A DNA stretch of 64,000 nt from Phytophthora colocasiae (Eukaryota > Oomycota > Peronosporomycetes > Peronosporales > Peronosporaceae): the NCBI GenBank assembly GCA_018806915.1, contig JAGKQI010000061.1:2108001-2172000 (forward strand), given 5' to 3'. The position numbers were made by a program, and so were the translations under genes. Of the stretch, positions 47,216 through 57,303 are shown piece by piece. The notes under the pieces were generated by a model. It had not been told where the DNA came from, ran no database searches, and saw nothing but the letters and a program-made list of their open reading frames with translations. Each line of letters opens with the position of its first letter. Within the stretch, counting starts at the first letter, position 1.

Positions 47216-47241
47216 ATCGGTCATTTCCTCTTCCAAGTGTC

Positions 47242-47360
47242 ATGTCGACTTCTCGAGCAATCTCCAACTTCTTCTTCACGGACTGTGGCAACGGTCACTT
47301 CTCCTGCAAGCAATGCGGGACAACTCAGAAGCAGGCGCCTGGGACAGGGTATACAAACCT
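47242..47360 (+). pseudogene. BED zinc-finger fragment (hAT relic)
   Basis: MSTSRAISNFFFTDCGNG followed by FSCKQCGTTQKQAPGTGYTN, the first half of a BED finger as in hAT transposases. The rest of the open frame to 47814 shows no transposase motifs. Confidence 0.5.
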
Positions 47361-47846
47361 CATCTTGGACTGTGTTGCCGTTGCCGGCTCATTTTTGTTT
47401 GCGATAGTACCTGTAAGCAAGGACAAAAGTCCCGGTGGCAGCCACCCAACCCTGTGCAGTGGATTGGTAGGGTCATCCCAAACCACTGCACTACACCTAC
47501 CAATTTCAATAATTGAATTACTTATTGTTTTCACGGATACGGCAATAATGATGGATTATTTTTCGCTCAGAATCCAATACAATTTTATATTTTATTTTCC
47601 GAGCACTGCCTACGATACAGTAGTAGTGCGGGAGAATAAATGGTCGTTGGCGAGTACTCAAGTTTGCGATGCCAATTCAGAGCCACGATTCGTTTACGCT
47701 CGTGGATTGCGAACGAGCTGTGGCCACTTGCAAAAACAAGTTGCTTCTTGTATGTCAGTGATAAATCGTCATCTTGATTGGTATAACTTTCACGGGAGAC
47801 TCGTCCTGAATTGAGTGCGATCTCCAGGACGAGAATACAAAGTCAT

Positions 47847-47862
47847 CTTCATTCTTCATTTT
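47847..47862 (+). promoter_or_regulatory. Oomycete Inr-like motif
   Basis: CTTCATTCTTCATTTT, one mismatch to the initiator core, 66 bp upstream of the ATG at 47928. Confidence 0.5.
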
Positions 47863-47927
47863 GCAGCCATCTGCACAAGCGTCCAAGCCGTAGTTCCGTT
47901 ACCAGTCTTTTGATTCTACAGTTCATT

Positions 47928-48911
47928 ATGACGCTCGCCAACCAAGTGATGAAGCTGATCCCGCACGATGCGTCTCCGGGGCAGATTGAGTCCTGTATCG
48001 CCTACGTCTTTGCTCTCGTGCTACTGGCAATTATCTTCATCATCTCCCTCGTCTTCGGCAACTTCGTAGCACTTGTAGTGTCCTCGCTACTGCTGCTTCT
48101 GGGTCTTCGCTGGCTCTACCGTAATGGAGTTGGAGTGCTGGGCTGGACCAGCTCTTGGTTACTCAACTCGAACGTCATCATCAGCTCATTACGTAGTGAT
48201 CCGCAACAGAAAGGGACACTGCGAGTCGTCTGCATCTCGGATACCCACGCTAAACACCGTAACCTCAAGAATATCCCCCACGGAGACATCCTGTTGCACT
48301 GTGGGGACTTCACCAATCGAGGGACACACGACGAGATCCGAGATTTCAATGACTGGCTGGCTACGCTACCACACAAGCACAAGATCGTAATTGCAGGCAA
48401 CCACGACGCCTGCATGGATCCCGTAGCGTATGACCAGCACTGGGACAAGGCGTTCCGACACAAGGAGTACAACGACCCCAGTCTGTCGAGAGCGCTACTG
48501 ACTAACTGCACGTACTTGGAGGACCGCTCAGTGGTGATTGAAGGTGTGAAGATCTACGGGTCGCCTATGACGCCTCCAATCCCGGGACGCCCAGGAGCGT
48601 TCAACGTAGCTCGAGGCTCTGCGGATCAACAACATTGGGCCAAAGTACCGACGGATGTGGATATTCTAGTGACCCACGGACCTCCTCATGGAATTTTGGA
48701 CACGGCGTTCACGAATCTGCACGTGGGTAGCGAGGCATTGACGGAGATGGTAACTAGGGTTCAACCCAGTTTCCACCTTTTTGGGCATATTCATGAGGCA
48801 TACGGAGCTACTCGTATGGGGAAAACCGTCTTCGTGAACGCTGCGAGCAGTACGTTGATGGCTAAACCTCGTCATGCACCTGTAGTGTTCGATATCCCTG
48901 TTAAGTGTTAG
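47928..48911 (+). CDS. Membrane-anchored metallophosphoesterase, MPPED-like
   Basis: 327 residues, single exon, ATG at 47928. Two adjacent hydrophobic segments (about residues 24-42 and 45-63) predict a membrane anchor. The catalytic domain has the full metal-binding set: VCISDTHAKH, LLHCGDFTNRG, IVIAGNHDACMD, LVTHGPPHG and HLFGHIHEAYG. The order and spacing fit the MPPED1/MPPED2 (239FB) class of calcineurin-like phosphoesterases rather than PP1/PP2B. The substrate is unknown; related animal proteins hydrolyse phosphodiesters or cyclic nucleotides. The frame and active site are intact. Confidence 0.9.
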   Translation: MTLANQVMKLIPHDASPGQIESCIAYVFALVLLAIIFIISLVFGNFVALVVSSLLLLLGLRWLYRNGVGVLGWTSSWLLNSNVIISSLRSDPQQKGTLRVVCISDTHAKHRNLKNIPHGDILLHCGDFTNRGTHDEIRDFNDWLATLPHKHKIVIAGNHDACMDPVAYDQHWDKAFRHKEYNDPSLSRALLTNCTYLEDRSVVIEGVKIYGSPMTPPIPGRPGAFNVARGSADQQHWAKVPTDVDILVTHGPPHGILDTAFTNLHVGSEALTEMVTRVQPSFHLFGHIHEAYGATRMGKTVFVNAASSTLMAKPRHAPVVFDIPVKC

Positions 48912-49035
48912 AACTTATCGACCCACTTCATCAACAAAATGATCACCAGTAACTTTCTGTAGTGATGTTTGAGGATCTCATGTCTAACACGGTTGTTATG
49001 ATGTTCAAGCGCGACAGATCATCTACCTACAGTAT

Positions 49036-51459
49036 CTACAACATGTATTTACGGGAGCGTGCCAGCAGATCAGCCGCATGAATGACGCCTTGAAGCTTTC
49101 CACGATGAGTGACAAACAGCTGCGGGCACTTGTGCACCGAGATGAGTAGGATCACATGGCTAGCGAAGGTGTCGCGAGGCACGTGAAAATGTTCATCTTC
49201 CAGACTCAGAAGCTCAAGGTGCACTAGATCCACTACTTCTGTGGTCTCCGTCGCTGGGTTTGAAAGCACGATTGCTTGGTCAGGCACGATACCAGCGACT
49301 GACGTTCGACCTTCAGAAACCTTCCGAGTCCGCAAACTCAGCTCCCAAAGTACGATCAAAGACTCCAATTCTTCCCGAGTAGCGACGCCCAACAACACCA
49401 TCGTCTTGGTGTCATCTACCACTGGAAAGAGACGAACGGCTTTGCCTTTCTTCCCGCCGTTTGTTACGTCCAGAAGATGCTTGATTGATGCCAAAGTCTG
49501 ACGCCGAACGAGGAAGTAAGGCGGCATATCACGCATGAGGTCGCCGGCTGTAAGAGAGTAGGAGATCTGTTTCGTGAGATCTGGCCACTGAGGCAAGTTT
49601 TTCTGGCGAGCCATCGTCTCGTACATGTCCAGCGAGAAGAACCGCGTCACAGCGCGTCCCACGATCACACACAGGAGAACGGGAATCATGTAGCTCAGCT
49701 GTCCTGTAAGTTCGAACACAATGACCGCAATACTGATCGTCCCTGTCACCCCTGCCGTGAAACTGGCAGCTCCAACAACAGCATAGCCTCCAATGGACAG
49801 TTCTCCCTCGCTAAGAATGACAACCACTTCGCCAAACAGGCGTCCTAATGCAGCACCAATCGCGAAAACAGGAGTGACAATACCACTCGGGACGAATACG
49901 GTAGCACTGATAGCCAATGCCCAAAAACGTACAATGACGTACGCGAACAAGTTCAAAATCAGTGACGGAGACGTCCAGGAGCTACCGAAATCGACTGACA
50001 AATGCGTTGTCGTTGCCACCTCGTCCGAAGCCAGGGTTTTCGTAGAGAACATGTCATCAATCGTCTGACGCTGAGTTAACTGCATGAAGCTGCCGACAGG
50101 ATACTCCACCAGAGAGAACAAAAACGCCACCATGGCAGCGTAAATAAACGGTGAGAGTCCGGGGAATCTGCCACACCACGGCAACAGATATTGTTCCTCA
50201 AACACCTTCTTCTGACGAAGAATCATCCGGTACGACCGCACCAACAGCGCTGCGAATAGTCCACAAATCACCGCGAGAAGTAAGAAAAACGCAATCTCGA
50301 AGGTTTCGTACGGCAGCGCATCGAAATCAGTCGTAAAAAGCGATCCATACGATCCAGCAAGGAGACTATTCAGTGCACGGAAGACCACCACGCCTACAAC
50401 GGACGAGAAGAACGCGCGCCAGTAGTTTGATGTAACGTAGTACGACGTCGTGACCTCGATACTGAAGAGCACACCGCCAACGGGGGCTCCAAACGTAGCC
50501 GTCACACCCACAGCACATGCCGCAGCCAGAACGTGGTGCGATAGGTCCTTGGACTTCCTGATCTGCTCAAACAGCGGCAAGCGCAGTAACTGGTGGGCAA
50601 TAATGGAGCTCAAGTGCACGAAGGGGCCTTCTTTTCCAATTGTAAGCCCACTTCCCAGTGCCAGTACCAAACCAAAACACTTGGCAACCAACGCTCGACC
50701 TGTCAAGTAGTTTGGGAACGGGAATCCACCCAAAATGCTCCTCATTTCCGGAATGCCCGACCCTGCAGCTTCCGGACAGATCATCATTGTGCACCCCACA
50801 CCAAGCAGCAAGATGAATACTCGGAAGAGAATGTAAAACAGGTACCCCAGGGACCAGCCCCCTCCCAGCTCTATGAAGCTTGTATGCAGCTTCGTAACCA
50901 GTAACACTCCCGCATCGACACTCCAGGCCGTCACGGACGCCAACGTGCCCAATAACAGTAGAAAAACCCACGAACTCTGCATAAATGACGCCATCCGTTC
51001 CCGTTCCAACAGAGAACGAGCCAATGGAATCGAAGCAGCATCCAAGGCTGAACTAGAAGATGCAGTGACAAAACTTGGTACTCCACGGGCTTCACCTTGC
51101 CATTCTTCATCGCTGTCGTCATCTTCGAGCAACTGTAGCGGTCTGTACCGTCCGTGGAGAGGGTTGTGCTGAGATTCTGACTGCTTCATAACTGTTTTAG
51201 CTTGATCTAGAGCAGCAGAAGGCGACCAAGCTTTGGTCCATGAAGCGGCAGCACTTAATGAGCTGGCGTCGGCACCTCCGGCCGTGTGAACAGGCTGCGC
51301 AGTAGAACTAGAGCCGGTCGCGGCGCTCTGGACGCTCTCATTGGGCTCATTAACCTGCACCGTCACGGACGCGGGTACGCGAGATACAGGCGCAGAGGAA
51401 GAATCCTCAACGGCGGCGTGGGGGGACGCAGGGGCCGCGCTAGACGAGTGCGACGCCAT
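49036..51459 (-). CDS. CLC-type chloride channel/exchanger with CBS pair
   Basis: 807 residues from ATG at 51459; the open frame extends upstream but only from a GTG. The N-terminus is Ser/Ala-rich and cytosolic. About residues 160-590 form the CLC membrane domain with signature loops AAGSGIPEMRSILGGF, GKEGPFVHLSSI (gating glutamate present) and PSGIVTPVFAIGAALGR. After DLMRDMPPYFLVRRQT come two CBS-type segments (~600-675 and ~740-805). Functions in anion transport across the plasma or an internal membrane; the gating Glu is compatible with a Cl-/H+ exchanger or a channel. No introns or lesions. Confidence 0.93.
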   Translation of the reverse strand: MASHSSSAAPASPHAAVEDSSSAPVSRVPASVTVQVNEPNESVQSAATGSSSTAQPVHTAGGADASSLSAAASWTKAWSPSAALDQAKTVMKQSESQHNPLHGRYRPLQLLEDDDSDEEWQGEARGVPSFVTASSSSALDAASIPLARSLLERERMASFMQSSWVFLLLLGTLASVTAWSVDAGVLLVTKLHTSFIELGGGWSLGYLFYILFRVFILLLGVGCTMMICPEAAGSGIPEMRSILGGFPFPNYLTGRALVAKCFGLVLALGSGLTIGKEGPFVHLSSIIAHQLLRLPLFEQIRKSKDLSHHVLAAACAVGVTATFGAPVGGVLFSIEVTTSYYVTSNYWRAFFSSVVGVVVFRALNSLLAGSYGSLFTTDFDALPYETFEIAFFLLLAVICGLFAALLVRSYRMILRQKKVFEEQYLLPWCGRFPGLSPFIYAAMVAFLFSLVEYPVGSFMQLTQRQTIDDMFSTKTLASDEVATTTHLSVDFGSSWTSPSLILNLFAYVIVRFWALAISATVFVPSGIVTPVFAIGAALGRLFGEVVVILSEGELSIGGYAVVGAASFTAGVTGTISIAVIVFELTGQLSYMIPVLLCVIVGRAVTRFFSLDMYETMARQKNLPQWPDLTKQISYSLTAGDLMRDMPPYFLVRRQTLASIKHLLDVTNGGKKGKAVRLFPVVDDTKTMVLLGVATREELESLIVLWELSLRTRKVSEGRTSVAGIVPDQAIVLSNPATETTEVVDLVHLELLSLEDEHFHVPRDTFASHVILLISVHKCPQLFVTHRGKLQGVIHAADLLARSRKYML

Positions 51460-51571
51460 GTCTTGGTGGTCCGGGGAGGAGTTCGACAGTCGAAGTGTCA
51501 GGTCAACCAGCCTGTGTAAATTTATATCAATGCGTATAATAAAAAATAAGAAGTAGAACTTGACGGTGTGC

Positions 51572-51592
51572 CAACTTGGCACTGCCAAGTTG
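51572..51592. promoter_or_regulatory. Perfect 10-bp-arm palindrome upstream of the CLC gene
   Basis: CAACTTGGCA, one C, then TGCCAAGTTG, followed 4 bp on by TACATGTA, about 113 bp upstream of the CLC ATG. It could be a dimeric transcription factor site or an RNA hairpin. Confidence 0.45.
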
Positions 51593-51733
51593 ACATACAT
51601 GTACAACGAAGCGGTGAACTGCGCCACTGAAAGTCCTCCAACATCAAGCTCCTCCTACACGATCAGATATGCATTAAGTACAGTATCAGTCTAAATTGTC
51701 CTGATCGTTATAGTACCGGGAGGTTTTTCTTCT

Positions 51734-53518
51734 CTAAAGTCCGCTAGCTAAGATGGTGTGAAGTTTGAATAGCGCCTTGGACGCTGTAGGTCGGTCCTTT
51801 GGGTCAAGTGATACACAAGCCATTCCGAGTTCCTTGATAGCCTTAGGGGCTGCAGATGAAAACTCAATCTGGAGTCGACCAGTAGCAACTCGCTGCAAAA
51901 TGGCCAAATCGGGCATCGCTCGACTAGCAGCATTGTCCTCCTTGGCGTTCGAGTACGGAAGTGTATGCTGGTCCAATTCGGCCAATACCACACCGAATGA
52001 GAACATGTCGGCCTTGTCGTCGTACCGTTCACCCATCATGACTTCCGGTGCCATCCACCGAGAAGATCCGACGCCGCCGGTCATTGTATGGTCGGATCGT
52101 TCTCGAGAAACACCAAAATCCGTGAGCTTGGCGTCCAGTTGTGCAGTTAGTAAAATGTTCTTAGACTTGAGATCGCGATGAAGAACCGCCGGTGATAACG
52201 AGTGAAGGTACGTCAGCGCATGGGCGACGTGAAGAGCGATGGTGGCCTTGCTCCGGTCGAATCCGACTGGGGTGTTGTGCTCCTCGCAGTTCTTGAGGAG
52301 CGTCCGGAGGTCGCCACCTTCCATGTACTCGGACAGCACACAGAGATCGTTGAGAGAGTCCCAAGCAACGCCCACGAACTGCACAATACGTTCGTGATTT
52401 AACGTCGCCATTAGCTTAACCTCCGCGAGGAAAGAGTTCAAGTGACTGATGCTCTTGCGCATTTCCGGTAACAGCATCTTGACGGCCACTGGTTCATCAT
52501 TGAATAGACCCGAATAGACCTCACCGTAGCCTCCTCGACTGATAAGGTCCTGTACGATGACCTTTTCACGAGGAACGCGAGCCGTAATAATGATCTCATC
52601 GTCCCACATCCCGCTAAGCCCGCTCATATTGTTGCGTCGGCTTCGTGGTTTCTGTTCTTCGCCTTCAGTACTTCCCTGCGAGTACGAAGCTTCAGACCCA
52701 AGCGTAATAGCATCGAGAGCGCTCGCTGGTGTCGGGTATCCGGCGTAACTCGCAGCAAGAGCTGCGATGCCTGTATCCTTGCCAAGTTTGTTCTCTTCGC
52801 GCTGCCGAACGTACTTGAACGTAGCGAAACCCATGAATGCCACACAAACGACCGACCCAACCACGATAGCAGTGATGGCTCCCCAACTGAGACCTTCTGT
52901 CTTTCCTTCGAAACTCTTTCCTCCGAGCTGTTGGCTTTCGTACGCATAAGCTGAACTACTGGAATCGGTACTACCGGACGCCGTACCTGTGTAGAATCTG
53001 TATTGGTTTTGAATGCACTCGCCGTTGGTGATTTTCTCGCGGTCCAGCTTGAACTGCAGTGACGGGTTGTCACCGCAGTCTCCGTTATCGAACAGGAGGA
53101 TCACGGCTGTGCCGTTCGAGAAGAGACTCACAACGTCGGACGAATTCGCTAAAACTGACGATTTCTGGCAGGTTCCTGACGCCGGGTAGACTGTAGTCTG
53201 CACCAAATGTTGACAACGAACCCCGGCGTATTCCTCCATCATCACGTAGTCGAAGCCTTGGAAGCGTTCTTGAGTGTACTTGAACCGGTCGGTGACGTTG
53301 CAGCTTCCGGATTCGAACAGCGAATAGCCCCCAAGATCACGTGACGTACAGGTTTCCGGTTCGCAGGTGTCTGTTTTGATCATTCTGAGGACGTTGGGGG
53401 TTCCTGCACAGCGGCTTCCCGAGTAGAGCTCCTTCGCGGACCAATTCATCGCGAACGAGGGTATCCCGAACAGCGGAGCCATCACCGCTGCCCCGAACAG
53501 CCACCGCTCCGGCGACAT
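51734..53518 (-). CDS. Receptor-like TKL serine/threonine kinase 1
   Basis: 594 residues, ATG at 53518. Signal peptide, then a Cys-containing ectodomain (~30-225; paired motifs CAGTPNV, CEPETC, SCNVTDRFKYTQERF, CGDNPSLQF). TM helix at ~233-254 (WGAITAIVVGSVVCVAFMGF). The cytoplasmic linker leads to a kinase domain from ~315: SRGGYGEVYSG (Gly-rich loop), VAVKMLLP (Lys), VLHRDLKSKNILL (catalytic loop), LTDFGVSRE (DFG) and SSRWMAPEVMMG. All catalytic residues are present and the sequence fits the tyrosine-kinase-like (TKL) group. The ectodomain is shared with the next gene and not recognised otherwise. Confidence 0.9.
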   Translation of the reverse strand: MSPERWLFGAAVMAPLFGIPSFAMNWSAKELYSGSRCAGTPNVLRMIKTDTCEPETCTSRDLGGYSLFESGSCNVTDRFKYTQERFQGFDYVMMEEYAGVRCQHLVQTTVYPASGTCQKSSVLANSSDVVSLFSNGTAVILLFDNGDCGDNPSLQFKLDREKITNGECIQNQYRFYTGTASGSTDSSSSAYAYESQQLGGKSFEGKTEGLSWGAITAIVVGSVVCVAFMGFATFKYVRQREENKLGKDTGIAALAASYAGYPTPASALDAITLGSEASYSQGSTEGEEQKPRSRRNNMSGLSGMWDDEIIITARVPREKVIVQDLISRGGYGEVYSGLFNDEPVAVKMLLPEMRKSISHLNSFLAEVKLMATLNHERIVQFVGVAWDSLNDLCVLSEYMEGGDLRTLLKNCEEHNTPVGFDRSKATIALHVAHALTYLHSLSPAVLHRDLKSKNILLTAQLDAKLTDFGVSRERSDHTMTGGVGSSRWMAPEVMMGERYDDKADMFSFGVVLAELDQHTLPYSNAKEDNAASRAMPDLAILQRVATGRLQIEFSSAAPKAIKELGMACVSLDPKDRPTASKALFKLHTILASGL

Positions 53519-54042
53519 CTCGGTCGAACCTCTGTCTGAACGTGACTATCGCTAAATGACTGACCGTCCAACGAGCTGAACAACGCGAATTCTCCCTTCT
53601 AGCGGGCATCGGCAATCCCGGCGATTTGGAGACAGATGGAAGACACGGGCTTCCCCATCGTGGACAAAATCTCGGTGGATTGAACACCACATCAATCGAT
53701 TGAAGCGACCATCAAAGCCGGAGCGTCCACACTGACAGCACCGACCGAGGGAAGCTGTACGGAGCGAGACCGCTTTAATGTCCGCGCTCTTAACGTCTGC
53801 GCGAAATTGGCGTGCGTACATTACTGTGGCTGTTGATCTCGGTGTGCCTCCGATGCCTCGCGCTTGAAAAAGAGCGAGACCTCGCCTCGTTCTGCTTGTT
53901 CCGACTGTCCACATTCAAGGCGGACTGAGTGTCAGTGCACGGTTCAAGCTCTTTTTGCTCGATACAGGTACATGTACCGCAATAATGCTTCACGTATCAT
54001 TGCTCTCAATACGTTATCCAAACAACTTCTTCTACTTGCAAA

Positions 54043-55779
54043 TTATTCGTTCCCGTTCCAATTGTACTCGGTTGTCAAAATTGTGTGAAGGCTGTACAAC
54101 ACTTCTGTTGCTGTTGGTCGCTCATCGGGGTCTACTGCTACGCACGCCAAACCCAACTTGGCCATTGATCCGTCACAGGAAAACTCCACCTGCAACTTCC
54201 CCATCGCTACCAAATGCACGATCGCTGTGCTTGGGATCTTGCGACTCGGGTTGCTGTCGTCCTTGGCATGGGAGTACGGTACCGCGTGGAGATCCAACTC
54301 GGACAGCACCACACCCATGGAAAACACGTCGGCCTTGTCGTCGTACCGCTCCCCCATCATAACTTCCGGTGCCATCCAACGTGATGTCCCCACACCTGCC
54401 GTCATCGTTTGGTCAACATGTTCACGTGAAACGCCAAAGTCTGAGAGTCTAGCGTCGAGTGTAGCGCTTAGTAAAATGTTCTTCGACTTTAAGTCGCGAT
54501 GCAGCACTGGCGGGTCGAGTGAGTGGAGATACGTGAGTGCATGCGCAATGTGAAGAGCAATGGTCGCCTTGGTCACGTCAAAGCCAACCGGACGGTTTTG
54601 AGCCTCGTACGATGATAACAAAGTGCGTAAATCTCCTCCTTCCATGAACTCAGTCAGCAGACAAATATCCGAAAGCGAATCCCACGCCACCCCAATGAAT
54701 TGGACAATTCGCATGTGTTCCAACGTTGACATGAGTTTGACCTCATCTAGGAACGAAGTCAGGTGTTTCGTACTCTTGCGGTTCTCCGGTAGCAGCATTT
54801 TCACCGCGACGTGTTGTCCATTGAACCAACCTGACATCACCTGTCCGTATCCTCCGTGGCTGATCACTCGCTCGAACTCAATTTTGTCCCGGTCCACACG
54901 TGAAGCAGCGATCTCGTCGTCATCCCAGAAGTAGCTGATACTGCGCTGTTCCCTACCTTCCCTGGAGTAGGAACTCTTGGTATTTGTGCTAACGACGATG
55001 CTCTTCGGTCTATTCTGCAGTGCATTGTAGCTGTCGTAGCTGACAATGCAGTCGGAGTCGTCCGTCATCTGCTCACGGGGTGATCGTCGCTTCCAGAAAA
55101 ACACGGCTGTCAAGAACCCCATCGCACCTGCAGCAAGAACGATCCCTAGTATGGCTGCCCCGCTTAAACTTGCGCGTGGGCTTCCTCCAGTACTTGAACT
55201 ACCAGTATCATCGATGATTGACCTGCTGCCGAAGTCCGATACACTAAGACTCGTGTAGAACTTGTAGTAATCTCGAACACAGCCCCCACTCGAAATGTTG
55301 CCACTGTCCAGCACAAACTCCATGTAGGGATCCCCTTCACAACCTCCATCATTATACAACGCAATGATCGCCGATCCGTTTCCGAATAGGACAGAAACGA
55401 TCGAGTAGCTCCCGTACAGCGTTGACTCGGCACAACTTCCCGCGGCTGGGAGAACCGTAGTTAACCGCAAATTTTCACATCCGAGGCCTGCGTAGTCCTC
55501 CACGACAATGTAGTTGAATTCCCCGAACACCTCGTCGGCGTACGCGAATCGGTCGCTGACGTTGCACTCGATGTTGACGAACTGAGTGGCATTGTTGATT
55601 TCGACAGACGAGCACTGACTGGGGGAACAACGGGAAACCGTTGCAAGACTAACGACAACGGGGGTCCCCGAGCACGTATCAACGTCGAATAGTTCTTGTG
55701 CGACCCAAGTAGAGCGTGAAGCGACCACCACTGCCATCAACAAGAGCAGCAGGGCGGTTAAAGCCCCCGCTAAGGCCAT
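54043..55779 (-). CDS. Receptor-like TKL serine/threonine kinase 2 (tandem paralog)
   Basis: 578 residues from ATG at 55779; upstream codons lack an ATG. Signal anchor MALAGALTALLLLLMAVVV, and an ectodomain with the same Cys pattern as its neighbour (TCSGTPVVV, CSPSQC, ECNVSDRFAYADEVF, CEGDPYMEF). TM GAAILGIVLAAGAMGFLTAV. Kinase domain: SHGGYGQVMSG, VAVKMLLPENRK, VLHRDLKSKNILL, LSDFGVSREH and TSRWMAPEVMMGERY. Same orientation as kinase 1, ~525 bp from its start; the two arose by tandem duplication and diverged mostly in the ectodomain. Confidence 0.9.
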   Translation of the reverse strand: MALAGALTALLLLLMAVVVASRSTWVAQELFDVDTCSGTPVVVSLATVSRCSPSQCSSVEINNATQFVNIECNVSDRFAYADEVFGEFNYIVVEDYAGLGCENLRLTTVLPAAGSCAESTLYGSYSIVSVLFGNGSAIIALYNDGGCEGDPYMEFVLDSGNISSGGCVRDYYKFYTSLSVSDFGSRSIIDDTGSSSTGGSPRASLSGAAILGIVLAAGAMGFLTAVFFWKRRSPREQMTDDSDCIVSYDSYNALQNRPKSIVVSTNTKSSYSREGREQRSISYFWDDDEIAASRVDRDKIEFERVISHGGYGQVMSGWFNGQHVAVKMLLPENRKSTKHLTSFLDEVKLMSTLEHMRIVQFIGVAWDSLSDICLLTEFMEGGDLRTLLSSYEAQNRPVGFDVTKATIALHIAHALTYLHSLDPPVLHRDLKSKNILLSATLDARLSDFGVSREHVDQTMTAGVGTSRWMAPEVMMGERYDDKADVFSMGVVLSELDLHAVPYSHAKDDSNPSRKIPSTAIVHLVAMGKLQVEFSCDGSMAKLGLACVAVDPDERPTATEVLYSLHTILTTEYNWNGNE

Positions 55780-55919
55780 CGCAAGACGAAGTCGGACCAA
55801 GTGGACTGTGTGGTTGTCACGCAAAGAACAACGGCAAATGAGCAAATTGGGACATGCCAAAATACACCGCGCTCTACCAGGATTTGGTGAGGACTTGGTT
55901 CACGTCAAGTGTCCTACTA

Positions 55920-56131
55920 CAGTGTGCGCGGAAAATATAGCCGAAAACTCGGGTTTTTGCATTATTTTGTCAAATCAAACGCTTTGAAGCCAAGCGTTTT
56001 AGCCAATAACAAGCAGTTCTTGGCGGTCATTTTGCGGTGCCGCTTGCGTCAATCGGACTTGTGGGGGCCAAGCTACAGTCAAAAATCTACCGGGAGCGGG
56101 GGAGTCCAAGCGCGAAAAAGATAGACCAGGT
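55920..56131. repeat. Tc1 left terminal inverted repeat
   Basis: Starts CAGTGTGCGCGG and ends ATAGACCAGGT; partner at 57304-57515. Confidence 0.95.
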
Positions 56132-56198
56132 AAGTGTTTATTTGTCCGACAGTGTTATTAGAGTCAATTAAGTGTTCTAATCTATTGCTACTGCTTCT

Positions 56199-57180
56199 TT
56201 AGTAATCAATCTTGCGGCCGTCGGCCTTGTGGACTTTTAGGCAGCGAGTTTTCATCGAGCGAACAAGACTTTCCAACGTTGACACAGGTATCGCGTTCCA
56301 GGCGGTCTTGATAGCCTCGATCAGCTCGCTCTTACTGTCATATTGCTTCCCGTTGATGTATACAGCCCGAGCAAGAATTCCCCACAGATTTTCGATAGGA
56401 TTTAGGTCTGGAGACTTGGCCGGCCACCACATCACCTTGACTTTGTTGTCCTTCAAAAACTCTTTAGCAACTTTTGCAGTGTGGATGGAGGCGTTATCTT
56501 GTTGAAATTCAAATCGTAGGCCGTGATTCAAGTGCGCAAAAGGAAACAAATAGTCCCCCAGCGTGTCGATGTACTTTTCTGCGTTCTGCTTGCCTTCTAG
56601 GAAAGCCAGATCAGACTTACCCTTGGCACTAAAAGCCCCCCCCACCACCCGACTGACGCTTAGAGAATATCTGCTTGTCCTTTCTTAGATCTCTCCAATA
56701 GTATTGGTAGCCATCAGGGCCATCGAGGTTAAATTTCTTCTCGTCTGAGAAGATTACACGTCCCCATTTGTCGCCGTGTTCAACATGTTGAAGTGCCCAC
56801 TTCAACCTGGCTGCAATGTGCGCAGCCGTGAGCACAGGGCTCGACACTCTCTTCTCGTGGACCATGTTCTCGGAGTTGTGTAACACCTCCTGCACCCGAC
56901 GGACCGAGATGGGCAGCTGCAGCCCGTCTTTGAGCTGCCTAGCGCTCACACCAGTCTTTGATGCCTCACGAAGGAGACGACGCTCAGCAGCAATAGTCAG
57001 CTTTCTGGGCCTTCCTGAGCTCTTCTTCGAGCCATACGACTCTGGATCATTCAGGAAGCTTTTTACGACCTTCCATGACCGCCCTACACGTGCTGCGATA
57101 GCGCTGACGGACAGCCCGCACTCTTGGTGAGCGAGAATCTTACCCTTCTCGATGTCTGTTAACGGCTTGCCTCTCCCCAT
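56199..57180 (-). pseudogene. Tc1-type DDE transposase, one frameshift
   Basis: ATG at 57180: MGRGKPLTDIEKGKILAHQE, paired helix-turn-helix region (SVSAIAARVGRSWKVVKSFL, AT-hook-like KKSSGRPRK), then VIFSDEKKFNLDGPDGYQYY (first Asp). A run of eight G (about 56636-56643) shifts the frame, and the second part continues GAFSAKGKSDLAF, FQQDNASIHTAKV (second Asp) and WPAKSPDLNPIENLWG (third acidic residue). The Tc1 architecture is complete apart from the homopolymer slip, which may be an assembly error. Confidence 0.9.
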
Positions 57181-57303
57181 CTACAGAAATCAACAAGAAG
57201 CCCACCATTAGCAACCACCGGTTAGGACATCTACACGCTGCGATAAGAGACGCTAAAACGCGTAGATGGCGGCGAAGGCGACGTCAAACTGGAGCAAACG
57301 CCC

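Noticed and set aside
47242..47814. 190-codon frame as a real BED-finger gene
   Set aside because: Only the first ~40 codons resemble a BED finger; the rest has no conserved pattern and is AT-rich.
34405..53980. Recurrent ACATGTA/TACATGTA motif as a regulon signal
   Set aside because: Occurrences fall mostly in spacers and not consistently in front of genes; an AT-rich palindrome of this length recurs by chance.
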